Below the pieces are notes generated by a model. That model saw only the letters and a program-made list of their open reading frames with translations. It did no database searches and was not told the origin of the DNA. Made by a program: the position numbers and the translations under genes. DNA of 64,000 nucleotides from JAEYZM01 sp943372195 (GTDB lineage: Bacteria > Bacteroidota > Bacteroidia > Sphingobacteriales > Sphingobacteriaceae): the NCBI GenBank assembly GCA_943372195.1, contig CALRXS010000010.1, forward strand, positions 1 through 64,000. The letters are read 5' to 3'. Shown here piece after piece: positions 35,014-43,759 of this stretch. How positions within the stretch are numbered: the first letter of the stretch is position 1; every line of letters begins with the position of its first letter.

Positions 35014-36045
35014 TTAATTTAAAATTCTTTGGTTTATGGCTTTGACGAGGGCCGGACCTTCATAAATAAAGCCAGTGTATAATTGCACCAATGTTGCACC
35101 AGCATTTAGCTTTTGAATAGCATCATCCGCAGTATGTATACCACCAACCCCAATGATAGGGAATGATTTGTTTGATTTTTTAGATAAATAAGCGATTACC
35201 TCTGTTGATCTCTCTGTTAATGGCTTGCCACTAAGTCCGCCCATACCAATTTCTGCAATACGCTCCTTACTCGTCGCTAATCCTTCTCTTGAAATCGTTG
35301 TATTGCTTGCAATAACTCCAGCAATTTTACTGTCTTGTACGATCTCAACGATATCATCTAATTGTTCATTCGTTAAGTCGGGGGCTATTTTCAATAAGAT
35401 AGGCTTTAGCTTGGCTTTCTTGGTGTTTAAATGTTGAAGATGAGATAATAGTTGTTTCAGAGGTTCTTTCTCTTGTAAGGCTCTTAAATTAGGGGTATTT
35501 GGTGAACTCACATTCACGACAAAATAATCAACATAAGGGTATAGCGCTTCGAAACATTTTTCGTAGTCATTGATTGCTTCCTCGTTCGGAGTGTTTTTGT
35601 TCTTGCCTATATTGCCACCAATAATTAAATCTTTGGGTCTATTTTTTAAACGTTCTATTGCACCCGCTATGCCTTCATTATTGAATCCCATGCGATTGAT
35701 TAAAGCCTGGTCGGCAGGTAATCTGAACATACGTGGCTTCTCATTACCGGGCTGAGCAAGAGGAGTAATGGTTCCAATTTCAATAAATCCGAATCCGAAG
35801 TTCGATAACTCCTTATACAACTTTGCATCTTTGTCGAAACCAGCTGCGAGTCCGACCGGATTTGGAAATTTAATTCCAAAAACTTCGCGTTCTAATTTTG
35901 AACTTTTAGTAACATAAATCAATCGAGTGATGAAGGGTACACCAGGTATAGATTGAGAAAACTTAATAAGTTTAAAAACGAGGTGATGTATTTTTTCAGG
36001 GTCTATTGAAAAGAAAATCGGACGAAGTATGTATTTGTATATCAT
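35014..36045 (-). CDS. pyrD: Dihydroorotate dehydrogenase, quinone-type (class 2)
   Basis: FMN flavoprotein of 343 residues that oxidises dihydroorotate to orotate in pyrimidine synthesis, with quinone as acceptor. The N-terminal amphipathic membrane-binding helices (MIYKYILRPIFFSIDPEKIHHLVF) and length identify class 2. The catalytic Ser is in VNVSSPNTPNLRALQ, FMN contacts include VGLAAGFDKDAK, and GGLSGKPL and GVGGI follow near the C-terminus. The ATG at 36045 is preferred over an in-frame GTG at 36063 that would overlap mnmD. Only one base separates it from the mnmD stop, so it is probably cotranscribed with mnmD. Confidence 0.94.
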   Translation of the reverse strand: MIYKYILRPIFFSIDPEKIHHLVFKLIKFSQSIPGVPFITRLIYVTKSSKLEREVFGIKFPNPVGLAAGFDKDAKLYKELSNFGFGFIEIGTITPLAQPGNEKPRMFRLPADQALINRMGFNNEGIAGAIERLKNRPKDLIIGGNIGKNKNTPNEEAINDYEKCFEALYPYVDYFVVNVSSPNTPNLRALQEKEPLKQLLSHLQHLNTKKAKLKPILLKIAPDLTNEQLDDIVEIVQDSKIAGVIASNTTISREGLATSKERIAEIGMGGLSGKPLTERSTEVIAYLSKKSNKSFPIIGVGGIHTADDAIQKLNAGATLVQLYTGFIYEGPALVKAINQRILN

Positions 36046-36046
36046 G

Positions 36047-36727
36047 TTAAGACTTAATGGCACGCATCATTTCGCGTTTACCGGCTGCACCTGCAGGCCT
36101 TTGAATATTGAAGCCTAAAGACTTTAAATTTCTTTTGAGTTCACCAGTTACGCTATAGGTCACAAATATACCTTTATCTTTTAAAAAGCTACAAGTATGT
36201 GCAATAGATTCTTTGCTCCACATCTCTGGTTGATGCACTGCAGCAAAGGCATCAAAATAAATTAGATCGTATTTCTTTTGATCATTAAAATTTAATAAAT
36301 CTACTTGATGATTACGAAGCTTAACACCATCAATATATTCAATATTTTCAGTAAAACTTTTATCGTAAATCTCTAAAAATTTTTGCCAATTCTCTGCTGA
36401 ATCTATGTATTGTCCGTATGCTGTTTTATCAAGTAAGTGAAGGGGTACAGGGTACTTTTCAATGCCTGTATAATTTATTCGGATGTTAGCAGCTTTTGCT
36501 TTTTCTGCACTCAATAAAAAATTAAGTCCGGTACCGAAACCAACTTCCAATATATCTACTTCTGTTTTCTGAAATTTGTCTATGAAAAATTGAAGTCCGC
36601 TGTTGACAAACACATGTTGCGATTCTTGCAAAGCACCATGTTTTGAATGATAGTTCTCACCAACAGCAGCATTAAATAGGGTAGCGGAACCATCCGAAGT
36701 AATAACTATTTCTAAATTATTCGACAT
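36047..36727 (-). CDS. mnmD: tRNA (5-methylaminomethyl-2-thiouridine) methyltransferase MnmD-type
   Basis: SAM-dependent methyltransferase of 226 residues from the Methyltransf_30 family, equivalent to the methylating half of E. coli MnmC. The SAM motif is LEVGFGTGLNFLLSAEKA, the acidic region FDAFAAVHQPEMWSKESI is the family hallmark, and VTYSVTGELKRNLKSLGF plus GAAGKREMMRA closes the domain. It would complete the mnm5(s2)U34 wobble modification of tRNA. No FAD-oxidoreductase domain is fused, so it is the stand-alone MnmD form. The neighbouring tRNA-Cys gene is coincidental. It lies 1 bp upstream of the rhodanese gene stop and just before pyrD. Confidence 0.9.
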   Translation of the reverse strand: MSNNLEIVITSDGSATLFNAAVGENYHSKHGALQESQHVFVNSGLQFFIDKFQKTEVDILEVGFGTGLNFLLSAEKAKAANIRINYTGIEKYPVPLHLLDKTAYGQYIDSAENWQKFLEIYDKSFTENIEYIDGVKLRNHQVDLLNFNDQKKYDLIYFDAFAAVHQPEMWSKESIAHTCSFLKDKGIFVTYSVTGELKRNLKSLGFNIQRPAGAAGKREMMRAIKS

Positions 36728-36728
36728 G

Positions 36729-37106
36729 TTATTTTACTGAACGCATGCCCACTTTAATTAAATCTTTGTAGCCTCCGTCGAGATCATAGACATATTTAAA
36801 GCCTTTTTTACGAAGAATAGTTGCGGCTTTAGCACTTCTTATGCCTACTCCACAATATAAAAAGATAGCCTGGTCTTTATCTAGTTTATCGATTTCAGAT
36901 TCGAAATTAGGTAGACTTACATCAATGTTTCTAGCGTTTTCAATATGTCCGTCGCCATACTCATAAGATGTACGCACATCTAACAACAGCCCTTTATGTT
37001 TGTAGTAAGATGCTTTGAATTCTATTGAATTAACTTTCAGAGCCGATTGAGCTATGCTGTTATAACAATAAAAAACAATAAAAAATATGAGTAATAATTT
37101 TTTCAT
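36729..37106 (-). CDS. Exported rhodanese-like protein
   Basis: Protein of 125 residues with a signal peptide (MKKLLLIFFIVFYCYNSIAQ) and one rhodanese domain. The active loop is CGVGIRS with the catalytic Cys at residue 85. LLLDVRTSYEYGDGHIENARNID is the usual N-terminal part. It should act in the periplasm, possibly in sulfur transfer or redox stress; the partner is unknown. It sits between the COG3014-type lipoprotein gene and mnmD, with 25 bp and 1 bp gaps. Confidence 0.88.
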   Translation of the reverse strand: MKKLLLIFFIVFYCYNSIAQSALKVNSIEFKASYYKHKGLLLDVRTSYEYGDGHIENARNIDVSLPNFESEIDKLDKDQAIFLYCGVGIRSAKAATILRKKGFKYVYDLDGGYKDLIKVGMRSVK

Positions 37107-37131
37107 TTAAAGCCTATAAATAGCATCGAAT

Positions 37132-38544
37132 TTAATACGAAGCTAATGAATATGCGCGAGATTCAAAATTTTGATAGACCTGAAAAAGTGTTTTTCCTTT
37201 TTCAGCGTTGAATTTAAAACTTTGCTCTCTTACGCTCTTCTTATCAAACGATATAAGCTTTAGTTTTATTTCATTATCGCCAACTTTTAATGGCACTCGG
37301 GTATAATGAATTGAATGGGGGAGTGTTTGCCAATTACGGGTATCGGCTTTTTCGGTAAATGCGTTAACAACGCCAACTATAGAACCAATATTTTGATTTT
37401 GGTCACGTGCTGCATATTCTGCTGCTTTTTTAGTGGCTAATCTGAGTAATGAATTGCTCATTTCTCTGAGCATTCGATCACTTAATGTTTTGAAGGCGAT
37501 TTCATTAATATTTTCAGCAAGCTCTAGGTTATAAGATTTAGAATCGGCTTGTATACTTGCATTCGAATAATATGGTGCACGTTCAACATATTTCGGGAAA
37601 GCAACTCTAATAAATTCTAAGTCACCTAATGCTGAATTAGTACTATTCCCTGCTGGCAATGGAAATGGTATGTTAAGTCCGAACTCCTCATTCACAAATG
37701 TCACATACCCACCTTGACCTTTAACGATGCTGAAGTTGATACTACTTTCAGATTTAACCGGACCTAGACCATTGTTCCAAAAGAAAATAAGTTCAGGCTG
37801 ATTATTGATCTTGGCAACATTCTTTATTCCAAATCGATCTTCGAACTGTCGAGCTTCATCATCAAAACCCATTTCATATGCTGTTCTAATAACATCTTTC
37901 TTTAACTGCTCAGGTATGGCTGTGTTAAATTGTTTGGTATAAATTTTATCATAAGCTTCAACAGCATTACGATAAGCAATAAATGCATTATTTATTTCTC
38001 CGGATGATTCGTAAATGATACCCATCAAGTTTAGTCCGAAGGCATCTTCAGAATACCTATTCTTCTTAGTATACTTATCATTTAACTTTTGAAGTTTTAA
38101 GTTCAATCTTCTACACTCAACAAGCGCAGACTCTTTATCACCTAGCTGAATATAATTAATTGCTTTGTAATAATGAATCATCACTTTCTCATAATCTTCG
38201 GCTGAATATTCGGTAGCCATCGGATTTGAAATTAGAGCGAGAGCTTGAGTTGAAGCTTTTTTCTGGAAATCTTCAATCGTTATATCAGCTTGATTGAAGT
38301 ACTGATTACTTACAGCATAATTACCTGAAAGCATTTCTACAGTTCCGCGATTCATAAAATAAATCAATCGGTTTTTGCCTTCAGCTGCTTTCTTATCTTT
38401 TTCTAATAAAGTTCTAGCCTCTGAAATATTACCTGATTCAATCTTGCCATTAAACTCTGCAAGCTTTTGATAATAGGTAGCGCATGAGCTGACACTCAAA
38501 GCTATTAAGGTAAATAGAAATAGAATTAGGTTTAGTCTTTTCAA
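37132..38544 (-). CDS. COG3014-type TPR lipoprotein
   Basis: Exported lipoprotein of about 470 residues. Translation is placed at TTG 38544 (MKRLNLILFLFTL), which gives a normal signal peptide and lipobox (SVSSCATYYQK). A TTG at 38553 adds three residues; no ATG is possible before an upstream stop. TPR-like helical repeats cover about 20-240 (GTVEMLSGNYAVSNQYFNQAD, YYKAINYIQLGDKESAL). The rest is a beta-rich C-terminal part. COG3014 proteins are adjacent to LpoB-like genes in many bacteria, as here. The start lies just beyond a heptamer repeat array. Confidence 0.82.
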   Translation of the reverse strand: MKRLNLILFLFTLIALSVSSCATYYQKLAEFNGKIESGNISEARTLLEKDKKAAEGKNRLIYFMNRGTVEMLSGNYAVSNQYFNQADITIEDFQKKASTQALALISNPMATEYSAEDYEKVMIHYYKAINYIQLGDKESALVECRRLNLKLQKLNDKYTKKNRYSEDAFGLNLMGIIYESSGEINNAFIAYRNAVEAYDKIYTKQFNTAIPEQLKKDVIRTAYEMGFDDEARQFEDRFGIKNVAKINNQPELIFFWNNGLGPVKSESSINFSIVKGQGGYVTFVNEEFGLNIPFPLPAGNSTNSALGDLEFIRVAFPKYVERAPYYSNASIQADSKSYNLELAENINEIAFKTLSDRMLREMSNSLLRLATKKAAEYAARDQNQNIGSIVGVVNAFTEKADTRNWQTLPHSIHYTRVPLKVGDNEIKLKLISFDKKSVREQSFKFNAEKGKTLFQVYQNFESRAYSLASY

Positions 38545-38564
38545 TGTAGGCAAACAGTTTTGAT

Positions 38565-38634
38565 TGTATTAGGTACAATGTATTAGGTACAAAGTATATT
38601 GTACCTAATACATTGTACTTTGTACTTTGTACTT
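38565..38634. repeat. Array of ten 7-bp units forming a 20-bp-arm hairpin
   Basis: The whole gap between the LpoB-like and COG3014-type genes is built of ten consecutive 7-bp units: TGTATTA, GGTACAA, TGTATTA, GGTACAA, AGTATAT, TGTACCT, AATACAT and TGTACTT three times. Each fits N-R-T-A-Y-N-N. Positions 38573-38592 and 38599-38618 are also perfectly complementary 20-bp arms around a 6-nt loop. It is intergenic on the minus-strand transcript and no T run follows the stem, so it does not look like a terminator. Confidence 0.85.
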
Positions 38635-38636
38635 TT

Positions 38637-39227
38637 TTAGTTCTTTATCGCTTTCTTAATCTTCTTATCACCAATCCACACTTTTTCATTAGTCTCTAAA
38701 TTGGTAAGTTCTAAATCAACTTGATAGTAAACTACTTTGTTATTTCCATATTGATCAACTAAAGAAGTAATAACTCCATTCATCATGAAGTCAGCACCTT
38801 TCTCTAATCCCCATTTTTTCTTAGTATCTTCTGATGAGAATGTTTGTTGATCGTTACGTTCTTCTCTTAATTCTTTTCTAGCATCACCTGCTTGAACTAC
38901 TGAAACTAATCCAGAATTAATGAAAGCTTTCTCCATGTCTTTAATAAAAGTTTCTGGCTCAATATGTTCTGTAGTTTTGTTTCTTACTGTACCAACAATA
39001 ACGACAGGCTTTTTACCTTTAGCAGTTTGAAAATCAGTTCTCCAAGGTCTTGACATACAATCAGAGATCATTTCATTAGAAACTAAACGTGAGTCAGTAT
39101 CATTCCATCTTCCACTTAAGTCTGTTTGTTGACTTGGGTCGATTCTTTCTACTTGTCTAGACTTGCAAGAAGTTAATACTAAACTTGCAGAGAATAAAGC
39201 GATAATGGCTAGTGAGGCTCTTTTCAT
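38637..39227 (-). CDS. LpoB-like outer-membrane lipoprotein (PBP activator family)
   Basis: Lipoprotein of 196 residues with a lipobox (SLVLTSCKSRQV, Cys21). The domain matches the LpoB/PF13036 family: NKTTEHIEPETFIKDMEKAFINSGLVSVV and GADFMMNGVITSLVDQ, with the final strand ending WIGDKKIKKAI. In enterobacteria LpoB activates PBP1b from the outer membrane; that function is not demonstrated for Bacteroidota homologues. It is followed after the heptamer array by the COG3014-type gene, a frequent pairing. It is divergent from the LVIVD-like lipoprotein gene, with 86 bp between starts. Confidence 0.83.
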   Translation of the reverse strand: MKRASLAIIALFSASLVLTSCKSRQVERIDPSQQTDLSGRWNDTDSRLVSNEMISDCMSRPWRTDFQTAKGKKPVVIVGTVRNKTTEHIEPETFIKDMEKAFINSGLVSVVQAGDARKELREERNDQQTFSSEDTKKKWGLEKGADFMMNGVITSLVDQYGNNKVVYYQVDLELTNLETNEKVWIGDKKIKKAIKN

Positions 39228-39313
39228 AATTTTATATTTAATTAATATTCGAACGTATGGAAAATAATTTAATTGTGATATATTTATATTGTTACAATAT
39301 TAAACATTTATCT

Positions 39314-39829
39314 ATGTTCATCAAAAGACAATGGGTTTTGATTTTACCCTTATTTGCTATCATAATGAGTGGATGTCCGTTTCCACCCACCGATGATGCT
39401 GAGCCAGTTACCGAGTACACACCACTATTTATGTCGCGAGAGCAGCTAGAAGTATCTGTAAAAACACAGAGTGTTCGTCAATTAAATAAACCAGGTAAAA
39501 TGATTTTATATCAAAATTATATTTTCCTAAATGAGATGTATGAAGGCATCCATGTCATAGATAATTCAGATCCATTATCACCGCAAAAGATTACTTTTAT
39601 AAGTGTACCCGGATGTATAGATATGACCATCCGTTCCAATAAATTAATTGTTGATAATGCGGTCGACTTAGTGGTATTAAATATTGAAAACATTCAAGAT
39701 GTTGTAGAAATGTCGAGAAAGAAAGACATCTTCCCAGAGATGACACCTCCAGATTTCGGAAGCATACCCGATAAATATTCAAAGAAAAATAGAGCAGAAG
39801 GTTTAATCATAGTAGGTTGGGAGAAATAG
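39314..39829 (+). CDS. LVIVD-repeat-like lipoprotein
   Basis: Lipoprotein of 171 residues from the ATG at 39314; a longer frame from 39257 lacks a proper signal. The lipobox is PLFAIIMSGCPFPP. The body holds propeller-type LVIVD repeats, for example NKPGKMILYQNYIFLNEMYE, GIHVIDNSDPLSPQKITFI and MTIRSNKLIVDNAVDLVVLN. The C-terminus ends in a short basic/aromatic segment. The function is unknown. It starts 86 bp from the LpoB-like start, and the next lipoprotein gene begins 2 bp after its stop. Confidence 0.72.
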   Translation: MFIKRQWVLILPLFAIIMSGCPFPPTDDAEPVTEYTPLFMSREQLEVSVKTQSVRQLNKPGKMILYQNYIFLNEMYEGIHVIDNSDPLSPQKITFISVPGCIDMTIRSNKLIVDNAVDLVVLNIENIQDVVEMSRKKDIFPEMTPPDFGSIPDKYSKKNRAEGLIIVGWEK

Positions 39830-39831
39830 TT

Positions 39832-40566
39832 ATGAAAAGATACATTTATATAATTAGCATATTATCATTTTTATTTACTGCATGTGGTATCGATTCAGGA
39901 GTATCACCCAATGATAATTCAATTGCAGGTTCGACAGCTAGATTTACCATGAATGGTGATTATCTGTATATACTTAATGGCAATAATTTAGAAACTTATA
40001 AACTAAATGATGAAGGCATACTTGATTTGAAAGATGCAAGAATTGTAACTTCAGAGGTTGAAACCATTTTCAGTAGGGGCGATGCATTGTTTTTAGGTAC
40101 TCGTAATGGCATGTACATATTTGCCCTCGACTCTAATAAATTACCCAATTTACAGTCCTTTTATAACCATATTGTTTCTTGTGACCCTGTGGTTGCTGAC
40201 TCTAATTATGCATTCTTAACTCTAAATAATAATGCAAATAATAGATGTAATAGAGGGGTTAATCAATTAGAGGTTATTGATATAAAAGACATGAAGAAAC
40301 CTGTTCTTCAAAAAGTATATTCGATGAACTCTCCACGTGGCTTGGGTATTGATGGTAATTTATTGTTTGTATGTGATAATAAATTTAAGGTATATAATCG
40401 TTCAAATGTTGATTCTCTGCAACTTATCTCTGAATTTAATGTTTTCGCAAACGATGTAATACCCTATAATGGTAAATTGTTTTTAACATCTTCCTCGGGT
40501 TTTTACCAATATAATTATTCAAATAATTCATTGAATTTGTTGAGTACGATACTTATCGGACAATAA
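39832..40566 (+). CDS. Second LVIVD-like lipoprotein of the pair
   Basis: Lipoprotein of 244 residues from the ATG at 39832 (MKRYIYIISILSFLFTACGID), 2 bp after the previous stop. An earlier in-frame GTG/ATG extension is not used because it overlaps. Beta-propeller-like repeats are visible as TARFTMNGDYLYILNGN, GDALFLGTRNGMYIFALD and GLGIDGNLLFVCDN. It resembles its neighbour in the LVIVD pattern but not in detail, so they are probably a structural pair rather than a recent duplicate. The function is unknown. A terminator follows after 16 bp. Confidence 0.75.
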   Translation: MKRYIYIISILSFLFTACGIDSGVSPNDNSIAGSTARFTMNGDYLYILNGNNLETYKLNDEGILDLKDARIVTSEVETIFSRGDALFLGTRNGMYIFALDSNKLPNLQSFYNHIVSCDPVVADSNYAFLTLNNNANNRCNRGVNQLEVIDIKDMKKPVLQKVYSMNSPRGLGIDGNLLFVCDNKFKVYNRSNVDSLQLISEFNVFANDVIPYNGKLFLTSSSGFYQYNYSNNSLNLLSTILIGQ

Positions 40567-40582
40567 AATTTGTATTTTTGAG

Positions 40583-40605
40583 AACCCCTTTTAAAGGGGT
40601 TTTTT
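40583..40605 (+). terminator. Intrinsic terminator before valS
   Basis: AACCCCTTT and AAAGGGGTT form a compact hairpin followed by TTTTT. It ends the LVIVD-like pair. A TATTTTTG sequence at 40573-40580 sits just before it and could be a valS -7 element, in which case the valS transcript would begin within or after the stem. Confidence 0.8.
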
Positions 40606-40624
40606 ATTTATTGCAAATTTATTC

Positions 40625-43288
40625 ATGAGTACAGCAAAGACCTATTTATCAACAGAAGCAGAAGCAAAGTGGTACCCTTATTGGATCGAAAAAGGATTCT
40701 TTAAATCTGTACCCGATGAACGTGAGCCCTATACTATTGTAATTCCTCCGCCAAATGTGACGGGTGTTTTACACATGGGACATATGCTAAACAATACCAT
40801 TCAAGATGTATTGATTCGTAGAGCACGTATGTTGGGTAAAAATGCTCTTTGGGTACCTGGTACTGACCATGCTTCTATTGCTACAGAAGCAAAAGTGGTT
40901 GCAATGCTAAAAGAAAAAGGCATCGATAAAAAAGCAATAGGCAGAGAGAAATTTCTTGAGTATGCTTATGAGTGGAAGGATAAATACGGAGGTATTATTT
41001 TACAACAATTACGTCATTTAGGTGCATCGTGTGATTGGGATCGTACGGCTTTTACGATGGACCCTGCGATGTCAGAAGCAGTAATAGATACCTTTATTCA
41101 TTTATATAAGGAGGGATTAGTTTACCGTGGAATACGTATGGTAAACTGGGACCCTAAAGGCTTAACAGCAGTATCAGATGAAGAGGTAATACGTAAAGAA
41201 GTAAATCAGAAATTATATTACATCAAATACAAATTGGTTGATAGTGATGAGCATGTTATGATTGCCACTACTAGACCAGAAACCATCATGGCAGATACAG
41301 CCGTTTGCGTAAATCCGAATGATGAACGATACAAACATCTACATGGTAAAAAAGTATTAGTGCCTTTAATCAATCGTGAGATTTCGATTATTACCGATGA
41401 ATATGTGACGATGGATTTTGGTACGGGATGTTTAAAAGTAACACCTGCTCATGATTTAAATGACTACGAATTAGGTATCAAACATAAATTAAAAGTTATA
41501 GATATTTTAAATGATGATGGTACTTTAAATGAGAAGGCTGAAATATTAATTGGCGAAGATAGATTCATAGCGAGAAAGAAAATTGCAGTATTATTAGAAG
41601 AAGCAAACCAACTAGAGAAAGTAGAAGAATATAAATCGCAAGTTGGTTTTTCTGAAAGAACAGATGCAGTCATAGAACCTAAGTTATCTTTACAATGGTT
41701 CGTTAAAATGGAAGTGTTGGCTAAGCCAGCATTAGATGCTGTAGTTAACAAAGAAGTAAATCTAATTCCAGATAAGTATATTAATACTTACAAGCACTGG
41801 ATGGAGAATGTGAAAGATTGGTGTATATCTAGACAGTTGTGGTGGGGACAAAGAATACCTGCATGGTATCATACAGATGGTACAATTGTCGTTGCTAAAA
41901 CATTAGAGGAAGCATTAGCTCAATTTAAATCTTTAGGTGATCAATATGCATCAACACAATCAACAGATATTTCACAAGATGAAGATGTTGTTGACACTTG
42001 GTTCTCTTCTTGGTTATGGCCTATATCTGTATTCGACCCTACAGTATTTACTGATAAAAATAAAGAAGGTAACGCTGAATTAAATTATTACTACCCGACG
42101 AATGATTTAGTAACTGCTCCAGAAATTTTATTTTTCTGGGTTGCACGTATGATTATGGCGGGTAAAGAATTTAGAAATCAAGTGCCTTTTAAAAATGTTT
42201 ATTTAACGGGTATTGTTCGAGATAAAATTGGCAGAAAAATGTCTAAGTCATTAGGCAATTCTCCTGACCCAATTGATTTAATTGATAAATACGGTGCAGA
42301 TGGAGTTCGAGTAGGTATGTTATTATGTTCACCTGCAGGTAACGACTTGATGTTCGATGAATCATATTGTGAACAGGGTAGAAACTTCTCTAATAAAATT
42401 TGGAATGCCTTTAAGTTAGTAAAAGGATGGAAGGTAGATGATAATACTACTAACGTTAATGGAATCGCAAATGAGTGGTTTGAAAATAGATACAACGAAG
42501 CATTAAAAGAAATTGAACAGCTGTTTGATAGTTATCGATTATCAGAGGCTTTAATGAATATCTACAAATTAATTTGGGACGATTTCTGTTCATCATATCT
42601 TGAGATGATTAAACCTAATTATCATAAACTTGATAATGGTGAATCTTACCAAGATCCGATTGATCATAAAACTTACGTATTTGTAAAAAAGAAGTTTGAA
42701 GATATTTTAAAATTAATTCATCCCTTTATGCCATTCTTATCAGAAGAATTATGGCATGATGTTGAGGTATTTGGAAAAAGATCAGAGCTTGATTGTTGTA
42801 TAGTTGCTACTTATCCGAAAGCTGCTGAATTTGATGAAGAGGTATTGACTAACATGCAAAATGTTTTGAGTATAATTTCTGAAATGAGAAATATCAGAAA
42901 CTCTAATCAGATCGCTCCGAAGCAGGCATTACCATTAGCAATTAAAAATAATTCAGGTATTGATTACCTCGAATATGAATTAATATTAAGAAGATTAGCA
43001 TCAATCCAAGAACTATCAATTGTAGACGAAGTGGTATCAAATGCTCGTCAGTTTTTGGTAGGTAAAGATGAATGTTTTGTTGACTTAGGAGAAAACATCG
43101 ACGAAGAAGCTGAAAGAGAAAAAATGATTAAGGAGCTTGAATATTTAGAAGGCTTCTTGAAATCTGTTGATGCTAAATTATCGAACGAAAGATTTGTAAA
43201 TAATGCTAAGCCAGAAGTTGTAGATAATGAGAAAAAGAAGAAGGCAGATGCAGAACAAAAAATTGCAATTATAAAAATGAAATTATAA
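40625..43288 (+). CDS. valS: Valyl-tRNA synthetase
   Basis: Class I aminoacyl-tRNA synthetase of 887 residues that charges tRNA-Val. The HIGH motif is PPNVTGVLHMGHMLN near 40-55, the KMSKS motif is GRKMSKSLGNSPDPIDLI near 540, and the editing domain holds TTRPETIMADTAV and TPAHDLNDYELG. The C-terminal part ends in a coiled-coil (EEEAEREKMIKELEYLEGFLKSVD-like, here REKMIKELEYLEGFLK). Length and order are normal. It is followed after 3 bp by the HsdR-N domain protein and holA. Confidence 0.97.
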   Translation: MSTAKTYLSTEAEAKWYPYWIEKGFFKSVPDEREPYTIVIPPPNVTGVLHMGHMLNNTIQDVLIRRARMLGKNALWVPGTDHASIATEAKVVAMLKEKGIDKKAIGREKFLEYAYEWKDKYGGIILQQLRHLGASCDWDRTAFTMDPAMSEAVIDTFIHLYKEGLVYRGIRMVNWDPKGLTAVSDEEVIRKEVNQKLYYIKYKLVDSDEHVMIATTRPETIMADTAVCVNPNDERYKHLHGKKVLVPLINREISIITDEYVTMDFGTGCLKVTPAHDLNDYELGIKHKLKVIDILNDDGTLNEKAEILIGEDRFIARKKIAVLLEEANQLEKVEEYKSQVGFSERTDAVIEPKLSLQWFVKMEVLAKPALDAVVNKEVNLIPDKYINTYKHWMENVKDWCISRQLWWGQRIPAWYHTDGTIVVAKTLEEALAQFKSLGDQYASTQSTDISQDEDVVDTWFSSWLWPISVFDPTVFTDKNKEGNAELNYYYPTNDLVTAPEILFFWVARMIMAGKEFRNQVPFKNVYLTGIVRDKIGRKMSKSLGNSPDPIDLIDKYGADGVRVGMLLCSPAGNDLMFDESYCEQGRNFSNKIWNAFKLVKGWKVDDNTTNVNGIANEWFENRYNEALKEIEQLFDSYRLSEALMNIYKLIWDDFCSSYLEMIKPNYHKLDNGESYQDPIDHKTYVFVKKKFEDILKLIHPFMPFLSEELWHDVEVFGKRSELDCCIVATYPKAAEFDEEVLTNMQNVLSIISEMRNIRNSNQIAPKQALPLAIKNNSGIDYLEYELILRRLASIQELSIVDEVVSNARQFLVGKDECFVDLGENIDEEAEREKMIKELEYLEGFLKSVDAKLSNERFVNNAKPEVVDNEKKKKADAEQKIAIIKMKL

Positions 43289-43291
43289 TCG

Positions 43292-43759
43292 TTGAAAGAA
43301 CTTAATCTTCCATACTATCCATTTAAGTTAAAATCAGATGGTGAAAGATATCTGATTATGGATGAATTACGGAAGAAATATGTTGTGTTAACTCCTGAAG
43401 AGTGGGTACGACAACATATCGTTCAATACTTAATCAATTTCAAAAATTATCCGAAGGGATTAATATCATTAGAAAAAGGATTAAGAGTTAACGATTTATT
43501 AAAGAGGTCTGATGTATTAGTTTTTGATAGCAATACTGAGCCCTTATTATTGATAGAATGTAAAGCACCAGAGGTAAAAATATCGCAAGAGGTTTTTGAT
43601 CAAGCTGCTCGTTATAATTCAGTATATAAGGTGAAATACATTTTAATTACGAACGGATTAGAGCATTTTTGTGCAGAGATAGAACACAGTAGCTCGAGCT
43701 ATAAATTTTTAAATGATATACCTTCATTTAATTTAATTACAAGTAAACATGACGCCTGA
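43292..43759 (+). CDS. Stand-alone HsdR N-terminal (PD-(D/E)XK-like) domain protein
   Basis: Protein of 155 residues corresponding to the N-terminal nuclease-like domain of type I restriction enzyme R subunits (HSDR_N_2). Visible motifs are LTPEEWVRQHIVQYLIN, then SDVLVFDSNTEPLLLIECKAPE, which contains the Asp and Glu-x-Lys of a PD-(D/E)XK fold (VFD and IECK). The start is a TTG at 43292, which gives the expected N-terminus (KELNLPYYPFKL); no in-frame ATG fits. No HsdM or HsdS gene is nearby. It lies between valS (3 bp) and holA (11 bp overlap), suggesting housekeeping DNA metabolism. Confidence 0.85.
   Translation: MKELNLPYYPFKLKSDGERYLIMDELRKKYVVLTPEEWVRQHIVQYLINFKNYPKGLISLEKGLRVNDLLKRSDVLVFDSNTEPLLLIECKAPEVKISQEVFDQAARYNSVYKVKYILITNGLEHFCAEIEHSSSSYKFLNDIPSFNLITSKHDA

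Noticed and set aside
38573..38618. Strong hairpin after the LpoB-like gene as an intrinsic terminator
   Set aside because: No T tract follows the stem on the minus strand, and the pairing is a by-product of ordered heptamer units.
43292..43759. Part of a restriction-modification system
   Set aside because: No methylase or specificity gene is nearby and the flanks are valS and holA; only an isolated nuclease-like domain is supported.
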